A stretch of DNA of 64,000 nt from Nissolia schottii. Lineage: Eukaryota > Streptophyta > Magnoliopsida > Fabales > Fabaceae. The stretch is from contig QANU01020924.1 in the NCBI GenBank assembly GCA_003254905.1, positions 222,712 to 286,711 of the forward strand. The letters run 5' to 3'. The number at the start of each line of letters is the position of its first letter. Within the stretch, counting starts at the first letter, position 1. Both the position numbers and the translations under genes were made by a program. The notes beneath the pieces were generated by a model. It worked only from the letters and a program-made list of their open reading frames with translations. It did no database searches and was not told where the DNA came from. Shown piece after piece: positions 23,561-34,238 of this stretch.

Positions 23561-25324
23561 GCAGGATATGCCAGCACTATTGACATCACTCTCCCATTAG
23601 CTCATTTACAGGTTACAAGGCCACTGCTTCGATTTACCTTCCGAGAAGCAGTATAATGAGCACACAATGATGGTGATCGCCAACATTGAGGATCAAATTC
23701 CATCCATTATCCAAGTCCCTAAGCAATTGCCAAAAGAAGAACTACAAAAACTCATACCCCTGGAATAAGTAACAAGATATGAGAACTATGAACAAAGCCA
23801 CAAGCCGATCATTTCAACAGAATTCTCTTTTAGGAGATCTGTAGAAAGTGTAGTGAAGATAATCTTCAAACCCAAAAGAGAGTCATCATCACCCAGATAT
23901 AATCAACCTATCTTCCATACTATGATGGTTACCCTTGGTGAAGCTGAAACAGACATACGAATCCATGTTGTAAACGCTAATGGGCCACAAAATGAATGGT
24001 CATTTTCCTTGGGATGTGGCTCCTGAAATGTGTGACTCAGATTGTAGTTGCAGAGAAGAAGAGAGTAAGGAAAAAGAATAATCAGGATGGAGAATATCCA
24101 TGAGATAAAGGAGATCAAGAAAATCTTGTAGGCCTATATCTCCTGCCAAGAGGCCAAAACTAGAGCATGGCTCTTGGATCGGGACAAAGAAGAAGGAGGG
24201 ACCTTTGCCTTTCTACAAAGAAGCTCTCAGAATTCTGAGGAAGGAAAAGTATTATCCTCCTAAGTCTAAACACTCACGAGAAGCCTCTATATATAGGGGG
24301 AGGAGGAGACCCCCTTCTACAACGTTAATCGATGTAGAACTAATTCTAACACTAGTCTCGCCCGAGATGAACCCGTGTGAACATCATCTCACTCAAGATG
24401 AGCTCCAAAAACCACTATTTTTCTCCTGCGACATCATCTCGCGCGAGATGCTCCCTGAGTCTCTCGCTAGACGCTCTTCTCTTTTTTTTTCCTCTCTTCT
24501 AAGGGTCGTCACACAAAAAATCAAAGTATTATCAGAAAAAGTCTAGAACTATTACAAAGAAACCAAATACAGGATTAAGATCCTTGAAGTGGAAGTTAGG
24601 CAGCTTCCAAGAAAGAGTATCTATAAGAAGGTGTTTGATCAGAAAGAAAGAGAGTTACATAAGCTACACCGTCAGTTTGAAGAACTCCAAAGACATTCTG
24701 AAAACCTCCAACCAAATATAATAGGGGAAGAAACACCCTATTTTACACCTCCTCTAAAGCCTTTTTCAGGAACTAAGTCCACGCACTCATATGAACCACC
24801 TCCTCTCCTACCTCCTCACACACGACCACAAAAAATAACCCTTTTGGAGAATTGAGGTAAAGAGATAGCCAAAAAAGAAAAGAGGTTGTAAGACCTTCAA
24901 ATGAAGCTAAAAAAAGGCAGACATCTACACTTTCTTTGGCATTGACTACTTCAGCTCAGAATCTAACAAAGAATTTGACACCTCTGATGAAGAGGATAAC
25001 AATTTTCCTGTTTTGTAGGTCCAGCAAGAAGAAGTTGAAGAAGAGGAGGTCAACCAAATTGTACTTGCCCCTCAGCTTCCTAATGTGAAAGTTCATATAT
25101 GATAAGTGCCAAATTTACGCAATTTCAACTATTGAAAAGACACATGTCTGCTTAAGTTTAATGAATTATCTGATTAAATTCCCCACTTTTGTAGGATTTA
25201 TAAAATATTCTAGAGATGGATACAAGCACATTGGAAAGATAAAGATCAAAGAGAAATCCCACAGAGAAAGGAAACAAAAAGCAAAGGGGGCAAAAAGAAG
25301 CAGAAAAGCAAAAGCAGAAGCGCC

Positions 25325-25614
25325 ACCGCTCAGCGGTGACAACTAGCCGCTCAGCGGCTCGAAAGAAGAAACCGCTCAGCGGAAGGAACAAATAGCTCAG
25401 CGGGCCTTGCTTCAAAGTGAAGAAACTTAGTCGCGAAGGAAGCTCTGCAGCCGCACCTACAGCCGCAATGCCACCCTGCTCTGACACCGCTCAGCGCACC
25501 GCACGCCGCTCAGCGGCTCTAACAGATAATGTCAGAGCAGAGCCACCATTCAGAGGAACCGTGGCGGTGAAGAAAGCTCAAACCGCTGAGCGGTGCACCC
25601 AGGCCGCTCAGCGG
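25325..25614. repeat. Array of CCGCTCAGCGG palindromes
   Basis: Eight copies of the palindromic word CCGCTCAGCGG or a one- to two-base variant occur near 25326, 25347, 25372, 25394, 25487, 25506, 25583 and 25604. The last copy ends about 19 bp before the LTR TATA box, so the array lies in U3. The surrounding sequence is much more GC-rich than the window average. Confidence 0.85.
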
Positions 25615-25632
25615 TGACCCCCAAATTCGGCC

Positions 25633-25640
25633 TATAAATA
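25633..25640 (+). promoter_or_regulatory. TATA box of the nested solo LTR
   Basis: TATAAATA in a GC-rich context directly after the palindrome array. It fits the U3/R junction of an LTR. Confidence 0.6.
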
Positions 25641-27189
25641 AAGGCCGAGGCTCACAGTATTGAAGAAATCAATTGTAGAATTCAGAATTCGTTTCCTTTC
25701 AATTTCACTTATATTTCAAACCTTAGTTTAGTTTAGCAACAAAGAGGAGGCTAGTGACGGGGCCAAGAGTAATCAAGGAAGCACGACGGTCGTGTCATGA
25801 CAGCGTGAGAACGTGTCATGGTAAGCGTCCATCACCTTGCCTCTGAGATTCTCTCTTGTAAGATGGATTTCTAATCCTCTTGTTGTTGGGATTTTGACAA
25901 CTGTTATAGCATGATTGTATCCATGTACTTTTGCATTAATGAATCTGTTATTTTCTATGATTTGCATGAATCGATTTTACACTTAATGCTTGTTTTAGCT
26001 TAGCTACCTAAAGCATGATTTCAAACTGCATGGTTGCGGGTGAGAACGACGTCATAAGTTGGAACTAAATCAATTCATCTAATAAACCTAATTGCTAGAG
26101 ATAGAGTTAGGGATATTAGTCGCTTTTAACATCTAAAATAACGCTGGTGTACTTTGTTAAGCTCGTGTGCGAGAGTGACAGCATAACAAAGGAAACCTGT
26201 GATCTTTTCATGCGCGAGAGCGATGAACAAGTTAAGAACTGATGGCGAGGAATCAAAGAAATGATAGTTCTGATGTTTGAGTTATGAATGCATGAAACTA
26301 TAATTGGATTCAAATCCCAACAAGCTTCCTGATCTGTCTCTGATTTGTTGCCTATTTATCTTTTCTGTTATTTATTTATTTATCTAAATATCAAACCATC
26401 AATCCTTCACTTTATTGTTTAAGTAACAAACTCAAGAATGGTATTTTTGCAACTCTCTATGAATACGATTATACCTGACTGTACTGCAATTGGATTCCTT
26501 ATGAATCTGAAAGCTGTAAAGAAGGATATATTATTTTGAACAACGGGAGTGTAAAAAGCTTTCAACAATATACTTCCATCTAAGTATCATGTTCCAATCA
26601 AGGCCATAACCTTCATAGATACTGGAGCCATGAAGACCTTAATGAATCTTGTTGTCTTACCTGCCAAAGCTTGGGAACAAAAGATGCAAGTCCTAATATG
26701 TGCAAGCAGGAAAAGATTTAAAATTGATTTGATTACAAAGAATCGACTTGGTATAAAGTTTTTTTTTCTTCAGATTATATCATTTGGTCCAAGGTCATCG
26801 GAACTGATTTGCCAAGAAAATACATTCTAGTTGGAATGGATGCCCTTGCTCAAAACTAGAGGATTCAGATTTTCCCTCATGGTCTAAAGTTCAAAAGAAA
26901 CTACAAGCCATTTACCCTCATTCCAACTCTGTTTTTGCTCACAAAAGTTCCTCCTAGATATGAGGAGATAAAAGAAGAGCTCTTAAAAATGTGCATTGAC
27001 AGTCATGATCTGTTCTTTCATCTACGCGCCCTTTGAAAAAATGAAGAATTCTTTATAGAATGACCTCTGAAGATGAATGAAGATATTAATCCCACGAAGG
27101 CCACCCATCCAGGAATGTCTCCTTCAGAAAGAAAGACCGCGTTCGAAAAATGCTAGCAACTTCTGAAACAAAGGCTTATTGAGCTTACC

Positions 27190-27900
27190 AAATCATATTT
27201 GGCTTGTCAAGCTTTTTATATAAACAAAAGATCTGTACAAGTTCGAGGAAAGAAAAGACTTGTAATTGATTATAGACCTCTAAATCAGTTCCTGAAAGAT
27301 GATAAATTTCCTCTTCCAAAGATTTACTTTCTATACACATAAATGAAAAATTCCCACATCTTCTCAAAGTTTGACCTGAAGTCCAGGGTTTTGAAAATTG
27401 GGCCTTGAGCCCAAAGATAGACCAAAAACAAATTTCTGCATTTCAAATGCCCATTACCAATAGATTGTTTTATCTTTTGGTCTTAAGATTGCACCTTCCC
27501 TTTTCCAAAAGGCCATGACCAAGATTTTTGAACCACTCCTCAACAGTGCTCTAATTTACATAGATGACATCCTCCTATTCTTACTTGATGAAGAAAATCA
27601 CAAACAGCTTCTGAACCAATTTTACAGCCTCTGTAATCAAAATGGAATAATTTTGTCTTCTAGAAAGTCCCAGATTGGAACAAAAGAAGTTTACTTCCTG
27701 GGAATGCATTTTTCCCATGGAAAATATGTTCCTCAACCTCACATAGCTGAAGAACTTTCAAAGTTCCCTGATGAAAAAATGAGCACCAAACAAATACAAC
27801 ATTTTTTGGGAATACTCAACTATATTAGAGATTTCATTCCACAAATCTCTAGATATACGACCAAGCTGTCAAAATTGTTAAAAAAGAATCATCTTCCATG
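27190..27900 (+). other. Reverse-transcriptase region of the caulimovirid (fossil)
   Basis: Recognisable RT blocks are VIDYRPLNQFLKDDKFPLPK near 27260, the catalytic YIDDILLF near 27556, FLGMHFSHGKY near 27700 and the connection block FLGILNYIRDFIP near 27806. The last block is characteristic of caulimovirids rather than of gypsy elements. In the virus this enzyme copies the pregenomic RNA. This copy is decayed. Confidence 0.85.
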
Positions 27901-27989
27901 GGGACCAGAGCAAAAAAGAAGCAATTAAGTTCCTTAAACAAGCTGCTAAGAATCCATTGGCCCTAAAAATTCTTGGAGAAGGGAAGATG

Positions 27990-28330
27990 ATTCTTTAAAC
28001 AGACGCCAGTGACCAATATTGGCGAGCTGTCTTTTGATAGAAGAAGTAGAAGGACAAAAATATTACTATGGTCATGCGAGTGGACAGTTCAAACTAGTAG
28101 AGCTTTACTACCACACCACTTTTAAGGAGACATTAGCAGTAAAATATGGGATCCAAAAATTTGACTTCTATCTAAGAAGATATCACTTTGAATTCCAATT
28201 CAAAAACAAAGTGCCTCCAAATCCACAAATTCTCAAGCTAAAAGAATGGTTTCCTCAATTTGACTTCTCTGTAAAGCATATTAAAGGGACCCAAAATCTT
28301 ATTCCAGATTGTCTCTCCAGAACAGCCAAA
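27990..28330 (+). other. RNase H region of the caulimovirid (fossil)
   Basis: TDASDQYW near 28003, then KETLAVKYGIQKFDFYL near 28127 and the C-terminal block HIKGTQNLIPDCLSR near 28278, follow directly after the RT. They match the order of RNase H in caulimovirid polyproteins. The following 28380-29350 is the poorly conserved C-terminal and intergenic part. Confidence 0.8.
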
Positions 28331-29468
28331 CCAATCCCTATCCATTCCTCTACCCATTCCTATCCTTTGATCTTAATGAACACAGGGGCTTCAAGCTCCA
28401 ATCCACCAAATCCAATTTTTCCTCCTAAACTTAACACCAGTTTGACTCTAACTCCAGCATACTTAAAAGAGTTTTCCATAACCCAGATGTTTCGTTACTT
28501 AGCCATTTCTCTCCAAAAAAATAAGATTGAACCTAATCAACATTGGTTTATTCCTGTAGCCCCTTATCTAGATATCTTCTTAGTTCTTATGGGAAGACTA
28601 TTCTTGGAATCTAATATATGGTTTTTATGGTGTGTCACAATGATATACATTTATCCTATTATTTTTCCAGCAGTCAAAATGAAAACCGTCTTAGAGGATG
28701 AATCAGAGAACAAGGGCAGCCTGCTATGAAATACTCTAGAATGGTACCGGCCAATCTATACTTGGAAGAGAGATCTTGAACAAGAATTATCCCAATTCAA
28801 CATATGGAAAATGGATGACAAAGAAATCAAAGAATTAGTTTCGGTATATGTCCTTCATCGACCATATTTTCAACATCCTCAAACCAAGATGCTCTGAACA
28901 CAAAATCAAGCCAGAAATTGTGGGACTTATTTCTTCAAATACTTTATGAAGAATGCCACTCCACCATTCTACAAGGAGGAATTCATCTCCCATTTGCACT
29001 AAATAAATGGGCTTGATATTAAATACCCTCAAATCAGTTCCACCTGCGAAAGATTGAAACTTTTAGATATTATTTGTGTTCTAGAATGGGATCTACTGGG
29101 AGAATATGGAACTAATGATTGTAAACCAGCTAGAGAACCAGAAAATAAAGATGAACCTGACAAATTTGATGAAGTTATGCAAGACTCTCAAAATTCACCT
29201 TGGTCTGAGTATAAAGAAAGCAGGCTAGATTAGTTGCTTGAAAATTATTGGAAAGAAAAAAAATGGAAGAAGAAGACAATGAAGAGTACTTGGAAGATCA
29301 GAATCTCTCTCCTAGCCATGAACCCATGCATTACTGTTTTAGAGACTAAAAGCCACTTTATGAAAAGTTACTTTAAAAAATTTGTCTATAAAATACGTGT
29401 GTAGTGTGAATTTGTAAACTGTACTCGAACTTATCTACTTAGTCTGTCGTTTTATGGAAGCCTCTTTG

Positions 29469-29522
29469 TATAAATTGAGGTCTCCTTCTTTTTGTAAGAT
29501 CATCAAAAATTGCAAAAATAAA
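29469..29522 (+). promoter_or_regulatory. Caulimovirid promoter and poly(A) signal
   Basis: TATAAATT at 29469-29476 with the 'gaggtctcctt' downstream phrase, and AATAAA at 29517-29522. This arrangement before the second leader copy matches the pregenomic RNA promoter/terminator region of plant pararetroviruses. If any activity survives it would point into the 29.6-kb flank. Confidence 0.55.
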
Positions 29523-29863
29523 AAACTTTGTTCTTCTTAAGATCTATGGCTTTCAAAACACCTCTCTTTCTTAAAAACCCGATTCCTTATATCAACCAAT
29601 GCTCTCTTAAAATATGAGAAATAGGAAGATAATGAGCACCATAAACATTAGTATACTTTGTACTTGCCTCATAGTTGAGGATCATGTGCATCATAAATAT
29701 GTTTGATCAAAGATTCATGCTCTCCGGTTCTTTTTATTATAGAGATATAATCTTTATGATTAACTATAACTCAAAAAGCATGCTTTGATTTATGTTGAAA
29801 ATCTCACCTTGTGAAAATAAAGATTATATTTTCATAATAGATGGGCTCCCGACATGCTTGGTA

Positions 29864-30180
29864 AACAAATCATAATCTGTTAAGCAAACAAATCTTTAAG
29901 CAAACAAATTTGCAGCAAAGATCTTACAGCAACTAGTAAACGAACTTAATTTACAAGAAATTTCTTTTTTTTTTTTGCCTCCAAGTAAAAGTAACAAGAA
30001 ATTTCCCAGTGCGCAAGATAATGATTAGATTGTGAAATCTTCAATAGATAAATGCATGATCAAAACGTGAAATGAAATATTTTAGTGGTGAATTTGTTTT
30101 TCTCGGTCAACAGGAAGTTCCATAAAAAAGATTCCCTTCTCTTAAATCTCGCCTACGATTTTATAGCTAGAAAAAAAAAA

Positions 30181-30223
<43 letters not shown>

Positions 30224-31034
30224 TAAAGTGACTCAATAACGAAGAAATATTATTATTTTCTTTCGAAGAATATAACCAGAGACATATATAATCTGCCAAT
30301 TATTATATCTTAAAAACTATAATGCTGGACTAAATCAAAATGAATATACTGCTGGAGACGGCAAATAGATTCCGAAATTAAATGTAATTAATCATATAAT
30401 TTCAGGTACTAATAATGTTGTAGAAGTTTGGATTAATGCATTTTGTTGGTACATGTCTAGGGTGTCCACCGATACATTTGGTTCTTCTGTTCAACCACAC
30501 TCCAAGTTTAGATAAATGCATTTTAGAAATAGATGAAATTGTTTAAAGTTGTTGATTTAAAAATAAAGATAAGGATATAACATTAATTTAAACTGTAATT
30601 AAAGATAATTTGGAGATTTTAAACTACCTTAAAGCTAAGAAATAATTTAAAATAAAATAATTTGTAACAACTTTTTAAGTTTATAGGAAAATGATCAATT
30701 AGATTTTCATACGTATACATTTCATATTTACTCATGATATTGATACGAAGAAAAAGTCTTCATTCTTTCAATAATTATTATAATTTTGTTTAGAAAAATT
30801 AGTGACTCTTTCCAGCTTAGTTTGTGCTTCGTAAAAGTTTAAAAAATTAATTGCTCTTTCCAAGCTAGTACTTTGCCTTTGTATACACGTGTGTGTTATT
30901 TTATAATCTTCATTCAACGATATATTCAATATTAATTAACTGAGTCAGTGAAAGAGAAAAGGCAAATTGACTTCCTCTAACTTAGTTATCATAATCCTTA
31001 ATTATGCGTGATCACTAATTAATTCTACGTACAA

Positions 31035-31066
<32 letters not shown>

Positions 31067-31928
31067 GAAAGAAATAGAAAAGTAATCAGGTAAATTATAT
31101 ATAATCACTTTTCTTGATATTGAATGAAATTATACTGATTCTCTCTGTTTATCAATTACTTCCCGTGTATTATATTTTCGGCCCAAGACTAAGTAACATT
31201 ACTAAATAAAGATCTCACAATATTGTTAAAATTAAAATTTTACGTAATATTAAAAGAATAAAATAAAAATATAAAATATGAAATCGTAATATGATTTTAA
31301 TTATATGATCATTCGAATTAAGTGATAGTATTAAGGTTAACTGACCTCTTCAAATTCGTAAGATCGTAAGATTTTACAATTGTTAAATCTCATCATTGAA
31401 TCAATAAAGTGAGATGAGTCACATTTCACTATGTTCATCATATAGAGAGATACCTCATTTTATATTTTAAAGTGAGATGTATCACTTTAAATGATTCAAA
31501 TCCTTAAAAAAAATAGTTAATGGCCATATTTAAATATATTATTACTATCGATTATTATTGAATAAATGAATGTAGTGGCAGGGCAATAGCAATACACTTG
31601 ATTTGTCCTTAAGCAAGTGTGTTTATTATACTGACCCCAACCGGCGATCTAAAAATATTTCATTGACTTAGTTCTTTGACTGGGAACCTCACCAAAGAAA
31701 TATTCTTTTCTTCATTTCATTGTTCTTTTCTTTTCCAACTTTATCACTCCTTCCATTTTAAATTAGTTTGTTGTTTTTGTTTTTAAAAAATTAAAAATTT
31801 TAACTATAATGTATTGTTCTCTTTATTTGTCTCTTGACACTCTCAAAAATGTATGATAAGAGAATATGGATAAATTAATAATTAATAAATATTTTAATAA
31901 AAATAATTTATGTAAACAAAAGTTGTAT
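29864..31928. other. AT-rich spacer with (AAT)n and (TA)n
   Basis: (AAT)n of about 14 units at 30180-30221 and a (TA)n tract at about 31045-31066. No gene was recognised. Confidence 0.5.
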
Positions 31929-32181
31929 GGACCCGTTTGGATTAGTTTCTAATTTTTTTAAAAAAATTTAATGAGGGTTAAAATATAATTTTAAAAAAGT
32001 ATTTTTTTTTAAACAAAGTAAAATATTTTTTCCAATTTTAAAATGTTTCACTTATTGAAAAAATTGGAAGGAGACATGAAATTACTTTATAAATGTAAAT
32101 TAAATCTCTTTAAAAAAATTATACTTAAAAATATAATTAAAATAAATAATTTTTTTAAAGCTAGCTAATCCAAACCACCCT
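31929..32181. mobile_element. MITE, GTTTGGATTAG-type
   Basis: The left end GGACCCGTTTGGATTAG and the right end (opposite strand AGGGTGGTTTGGATTAG) are inverted repeats, followed inward by matching A/T-rich arms. The interior is non-coding. The termini fit a common hAT-type MITE family of plants, but no clean target duplication was seen. Confidence 0.65.
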
Positions 32182-32273
32182 ATATTTGCTACTATGATTA
32201 TACACTAATTAATAACAGTCTCAACCAATGATGACATTATTTTAAATGGATTCATGGAGTAGTTGGTTTCCTG

Positions 32274-32275
<2 letters not shown>

Positions 32276-32328
<53 letters not shown>

Positions 32329-32334
32329 NTATAT
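32276..32334. repeat. (TA)n microsatellite with an ambiguous base
   Basis: A TA run of nearly 30 units that includes an undetermined base at 32329, showing that the true length was not resolved in the assembly. Confidence 0.9.
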
Positions 32335-32973
32335 GATTCTCTCTTTTCTTCTTCTTCACTTTATTATAAATTGAGTAGAGATATAACTCAACTCACACAG
32401 TACTATTATGATCTTAACCATTGGCTACCCCCATGGAATTTGCAACTTAGTAATTACTTAGATGTTTCCTTTGGTTTTTTTTTTTTCTTTTTCTTTTTCT
32501 TTGTTTCCTCCAACTAGGGTAATGGTTAGAAACAACGTGTATCACAAACTTAAGATCATCTTCTTAGGCAAACACTACGTGCGCTATAGTGATTGTATAG
32601 TACTTGCGAATAGTCATAAAAACAGAGCTCGTGCAATTGGAAAATATGAGCTTGTCAAGAGTATAGAAGTCTACCATTGCTAATGTCACTGTCTTTGTCT
32701 ATTATCAGCATAATATCTTGACTGTGATAAAATTCAAAATTGGTTAGCATTTTTCTAACAAGGCAGTGGCAGCGATATTATTTCTCTTGATTTCAAAGTG
32801 GCGCACATATCCCCAAAAATTATAATCAATTCAACCTTTAAATTACAAATATCTATTACTTGATCTTTTGTGTTCAAATTTTGAGAAAAATTGAACATCA
32901 ATAAAAATGTAAATCATGATAGTATATATTTCATAGATAGTATCTATATGCAAAATTTTATATAAATTTAAAA

Positions 32974-33031
32974 TTATTTAATATGTTTAAAATATATTTA
33001 AGTTATTTAATATGTTTAAAATATATTTAAG
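32974..33031 (+). repeat. Perfect 29-bp tandem duplication
   Basis: The unit starting TTATTTAATATGTTTAAAAT is present twice head to tail without a mismatch, which suggests a recent slippage event. Confidence 0.85.
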
Positions 33032-34017
33032 TACTAAACTCCTGATTCCAAGTTGAACACACTCCATCACTACATTGCATAAATTGGTTTGATTTTTAAA
33101 TCAATCTTTTATATTTATAGAGGCATGTATAATAAAGTCAGATAAAAAAAAGGTTGTTGAGTTTAATGCATCAATCTATAAAAAGCTCATATATAAGTTA
33201 TGTTATTTGCATTTATTTTATATAAGATATAATCGCATAGATGCATATTTCATCTATCGTTCTAAAACTTTTTATTTATCAGACTTGTCTAAAATGCTCC
33301 TCCTAAGAATTAGCGAGCATTGATGTATTAGTTAAGAAAATAGGAACATATATTTAAACTATTTATATATTAATTAAGAAAATAAGATTGAATAAAATAA
33401 TGAATCTTTAGGCCTCCTCAATGGGCTCACGCACAACCCATTATTGTCTTTATGTATTTTCAATTGGTGTCTGCTAAGTAAATGTGACATGTGTTATGAT
33501 AAAAAAGAATATTTAAAAAAAATATTTTTTTTAGAGTAAATGAAAAAGTGATATGTATAATGAGAATGTCTTAAAATATATACCTTTTCAATCAATAAGT
33601 TAGGGTTTATCAATAAATATATTATAAACCAATAAAAAATCTTAATACCCAAAACCTTGCTATATTTTTTTTTTCCTACAAATATTAAACAAATACCCTA
33701 TAAGTTAAGTTTTACCTTGGGGCTACTGCCCCAAGATACCACCTGTAAAGTTGCTGCTAATATTGATTATTTATCTCGATTTTTAAACTACGTATCAAAA
33801 ATAAAATAAAAATCACAGCCAACATTTATACAATTCAAAAGGCATTAACCATCCAGTTTTTTTTTTTGTTTTTTTTCTTTTGCTATAAATATCAAACAAA
33901 CTATATGGGCAGGCACATGAAATATTAATAGAATACAGCAGCCACTTTTGGCTTTCAGCATGCCCTTGTCCATATATAGCCATTAATTAATTTTAGGTAA
34001 TTATAATAATAATTAAA
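33032..34017. other. Spacer upstream of the MYB gene
   Basis: No gene was found. The segment includes a GC-rich hairpin, CTTGGGGC-TACT-GCCCCAAG, at 33716-33735, and T-rich tracts. It probably holds the distal promoter of the MYB gene. Confidence 0.45.
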
Positions 34018-34038
34018 AAGAGAGAGAGAGAGAGAGAG
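34018..34038. repeat. (GA)n tract in the MYB promoter
   Basis: About ten GA units lie 30 bp upstream of the TATA box. Such tracts are common in plant core promoters and could bind GAGA-binding proteins (BPC family); the role here is inference. Confidence 0.7.
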
Positions 34039-34067
34039 TGATGGCAGTCTCTTTCTCCCCTATCTCC

Positions 34068-34077
34068 TATATAAATA
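34068..34077 (+). promoter_or_regulatory. TATA box of the MYB gene
   Basis: TATATAAATA lies 162-171 bp upstream of the MYB start codon. The implied 5' leader of about 130 nt contains a CT-rich repeat. Confidence 0.65.
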
Positions 34078-34156
34078 GGTGTCATGGCGTAGAGATCTTT
34101 AGGGGCTCTGCTTCTTATTACACTATTGAGAGGTAGAGTATCCTATAACATATCTT

Positions 34157-34190
34157 GTCTCTCTCTCTCTCTCTCTCTCTCACTCTCTCA
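34157..34190 (+). repeat. (CT)n tract in the MYB 5' leader
   Basis: About 15 CT units, interrupted once, lie in the presumed 5' untranslated leader. Pyrimidine-rich leaders are frequent in plant genes. Confidence 0.75.
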
Positions 34191-34238
34191 ATATACAACA
34201 AAATCATCATCATCACCAAGAGAGAGAATAAAAAAAAA

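Larger units (their letters stand above)
25100..26440 (+). mobile_element. Solo LTR (gypsy-like) nested in the caulimovirid, fossil
   Basis: A GC-richer block of about 1.35 kb separates the coat and protease regions of the caulimovirid. It begins TGATAAGTGCCAAATTTACG at 25100. It holds a palindrome array (25325-25614), a TATA box TATAAATA at 25633-25640 and a long downstream leader-like part. From memory the start and the 'gctcagcgg' motif recall Athila/Tat-type gypsy LTRs of legumes. The right boundary is uncertain and may extend to about 26525. ATATA stands just before the left end and also at 26526-26530, which could be the target duplication, but the right end would then lack CA. No internal domain is present. 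Confidence 0.6.
22788..29863 (+). mobile_element. Endogenous caulimovirid (Petuvirus/Florendovirus-like), fossil
   Basis: An integrated plant pararetrovirus in forward orientation. Parts in order are: a tRNA-Met-type primer site near 22829-22842, a 30K-type movement-protein region (about 23300-23560), a poorly preserved coat region (about 23600-25090), an aspartic protease region with a DTGA core near 26610, reverse transcriptase (about 27190-27900) with YIDD, RNase H (about 27990-28330), and a promoter/poly(A) region (29469-29522). The order MP-coat-PR-RT-RH fits single-polyprotein caulimovirids; the genus is an inference. A leader segment of about 47 bp is present at both ends. A gypsy-like solo LTR interrupts it. 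It is broken by well over ten defects and is an old, non-functional copy. Confidence 0.85.

Noticed and set aside
25325-25614. Reading the regularly recurring palindromes as a CRISPR-like array
   Set aside because: The repeat is short, spacers are irregular, and the setting is a plant LTR upstream of a TATA box.
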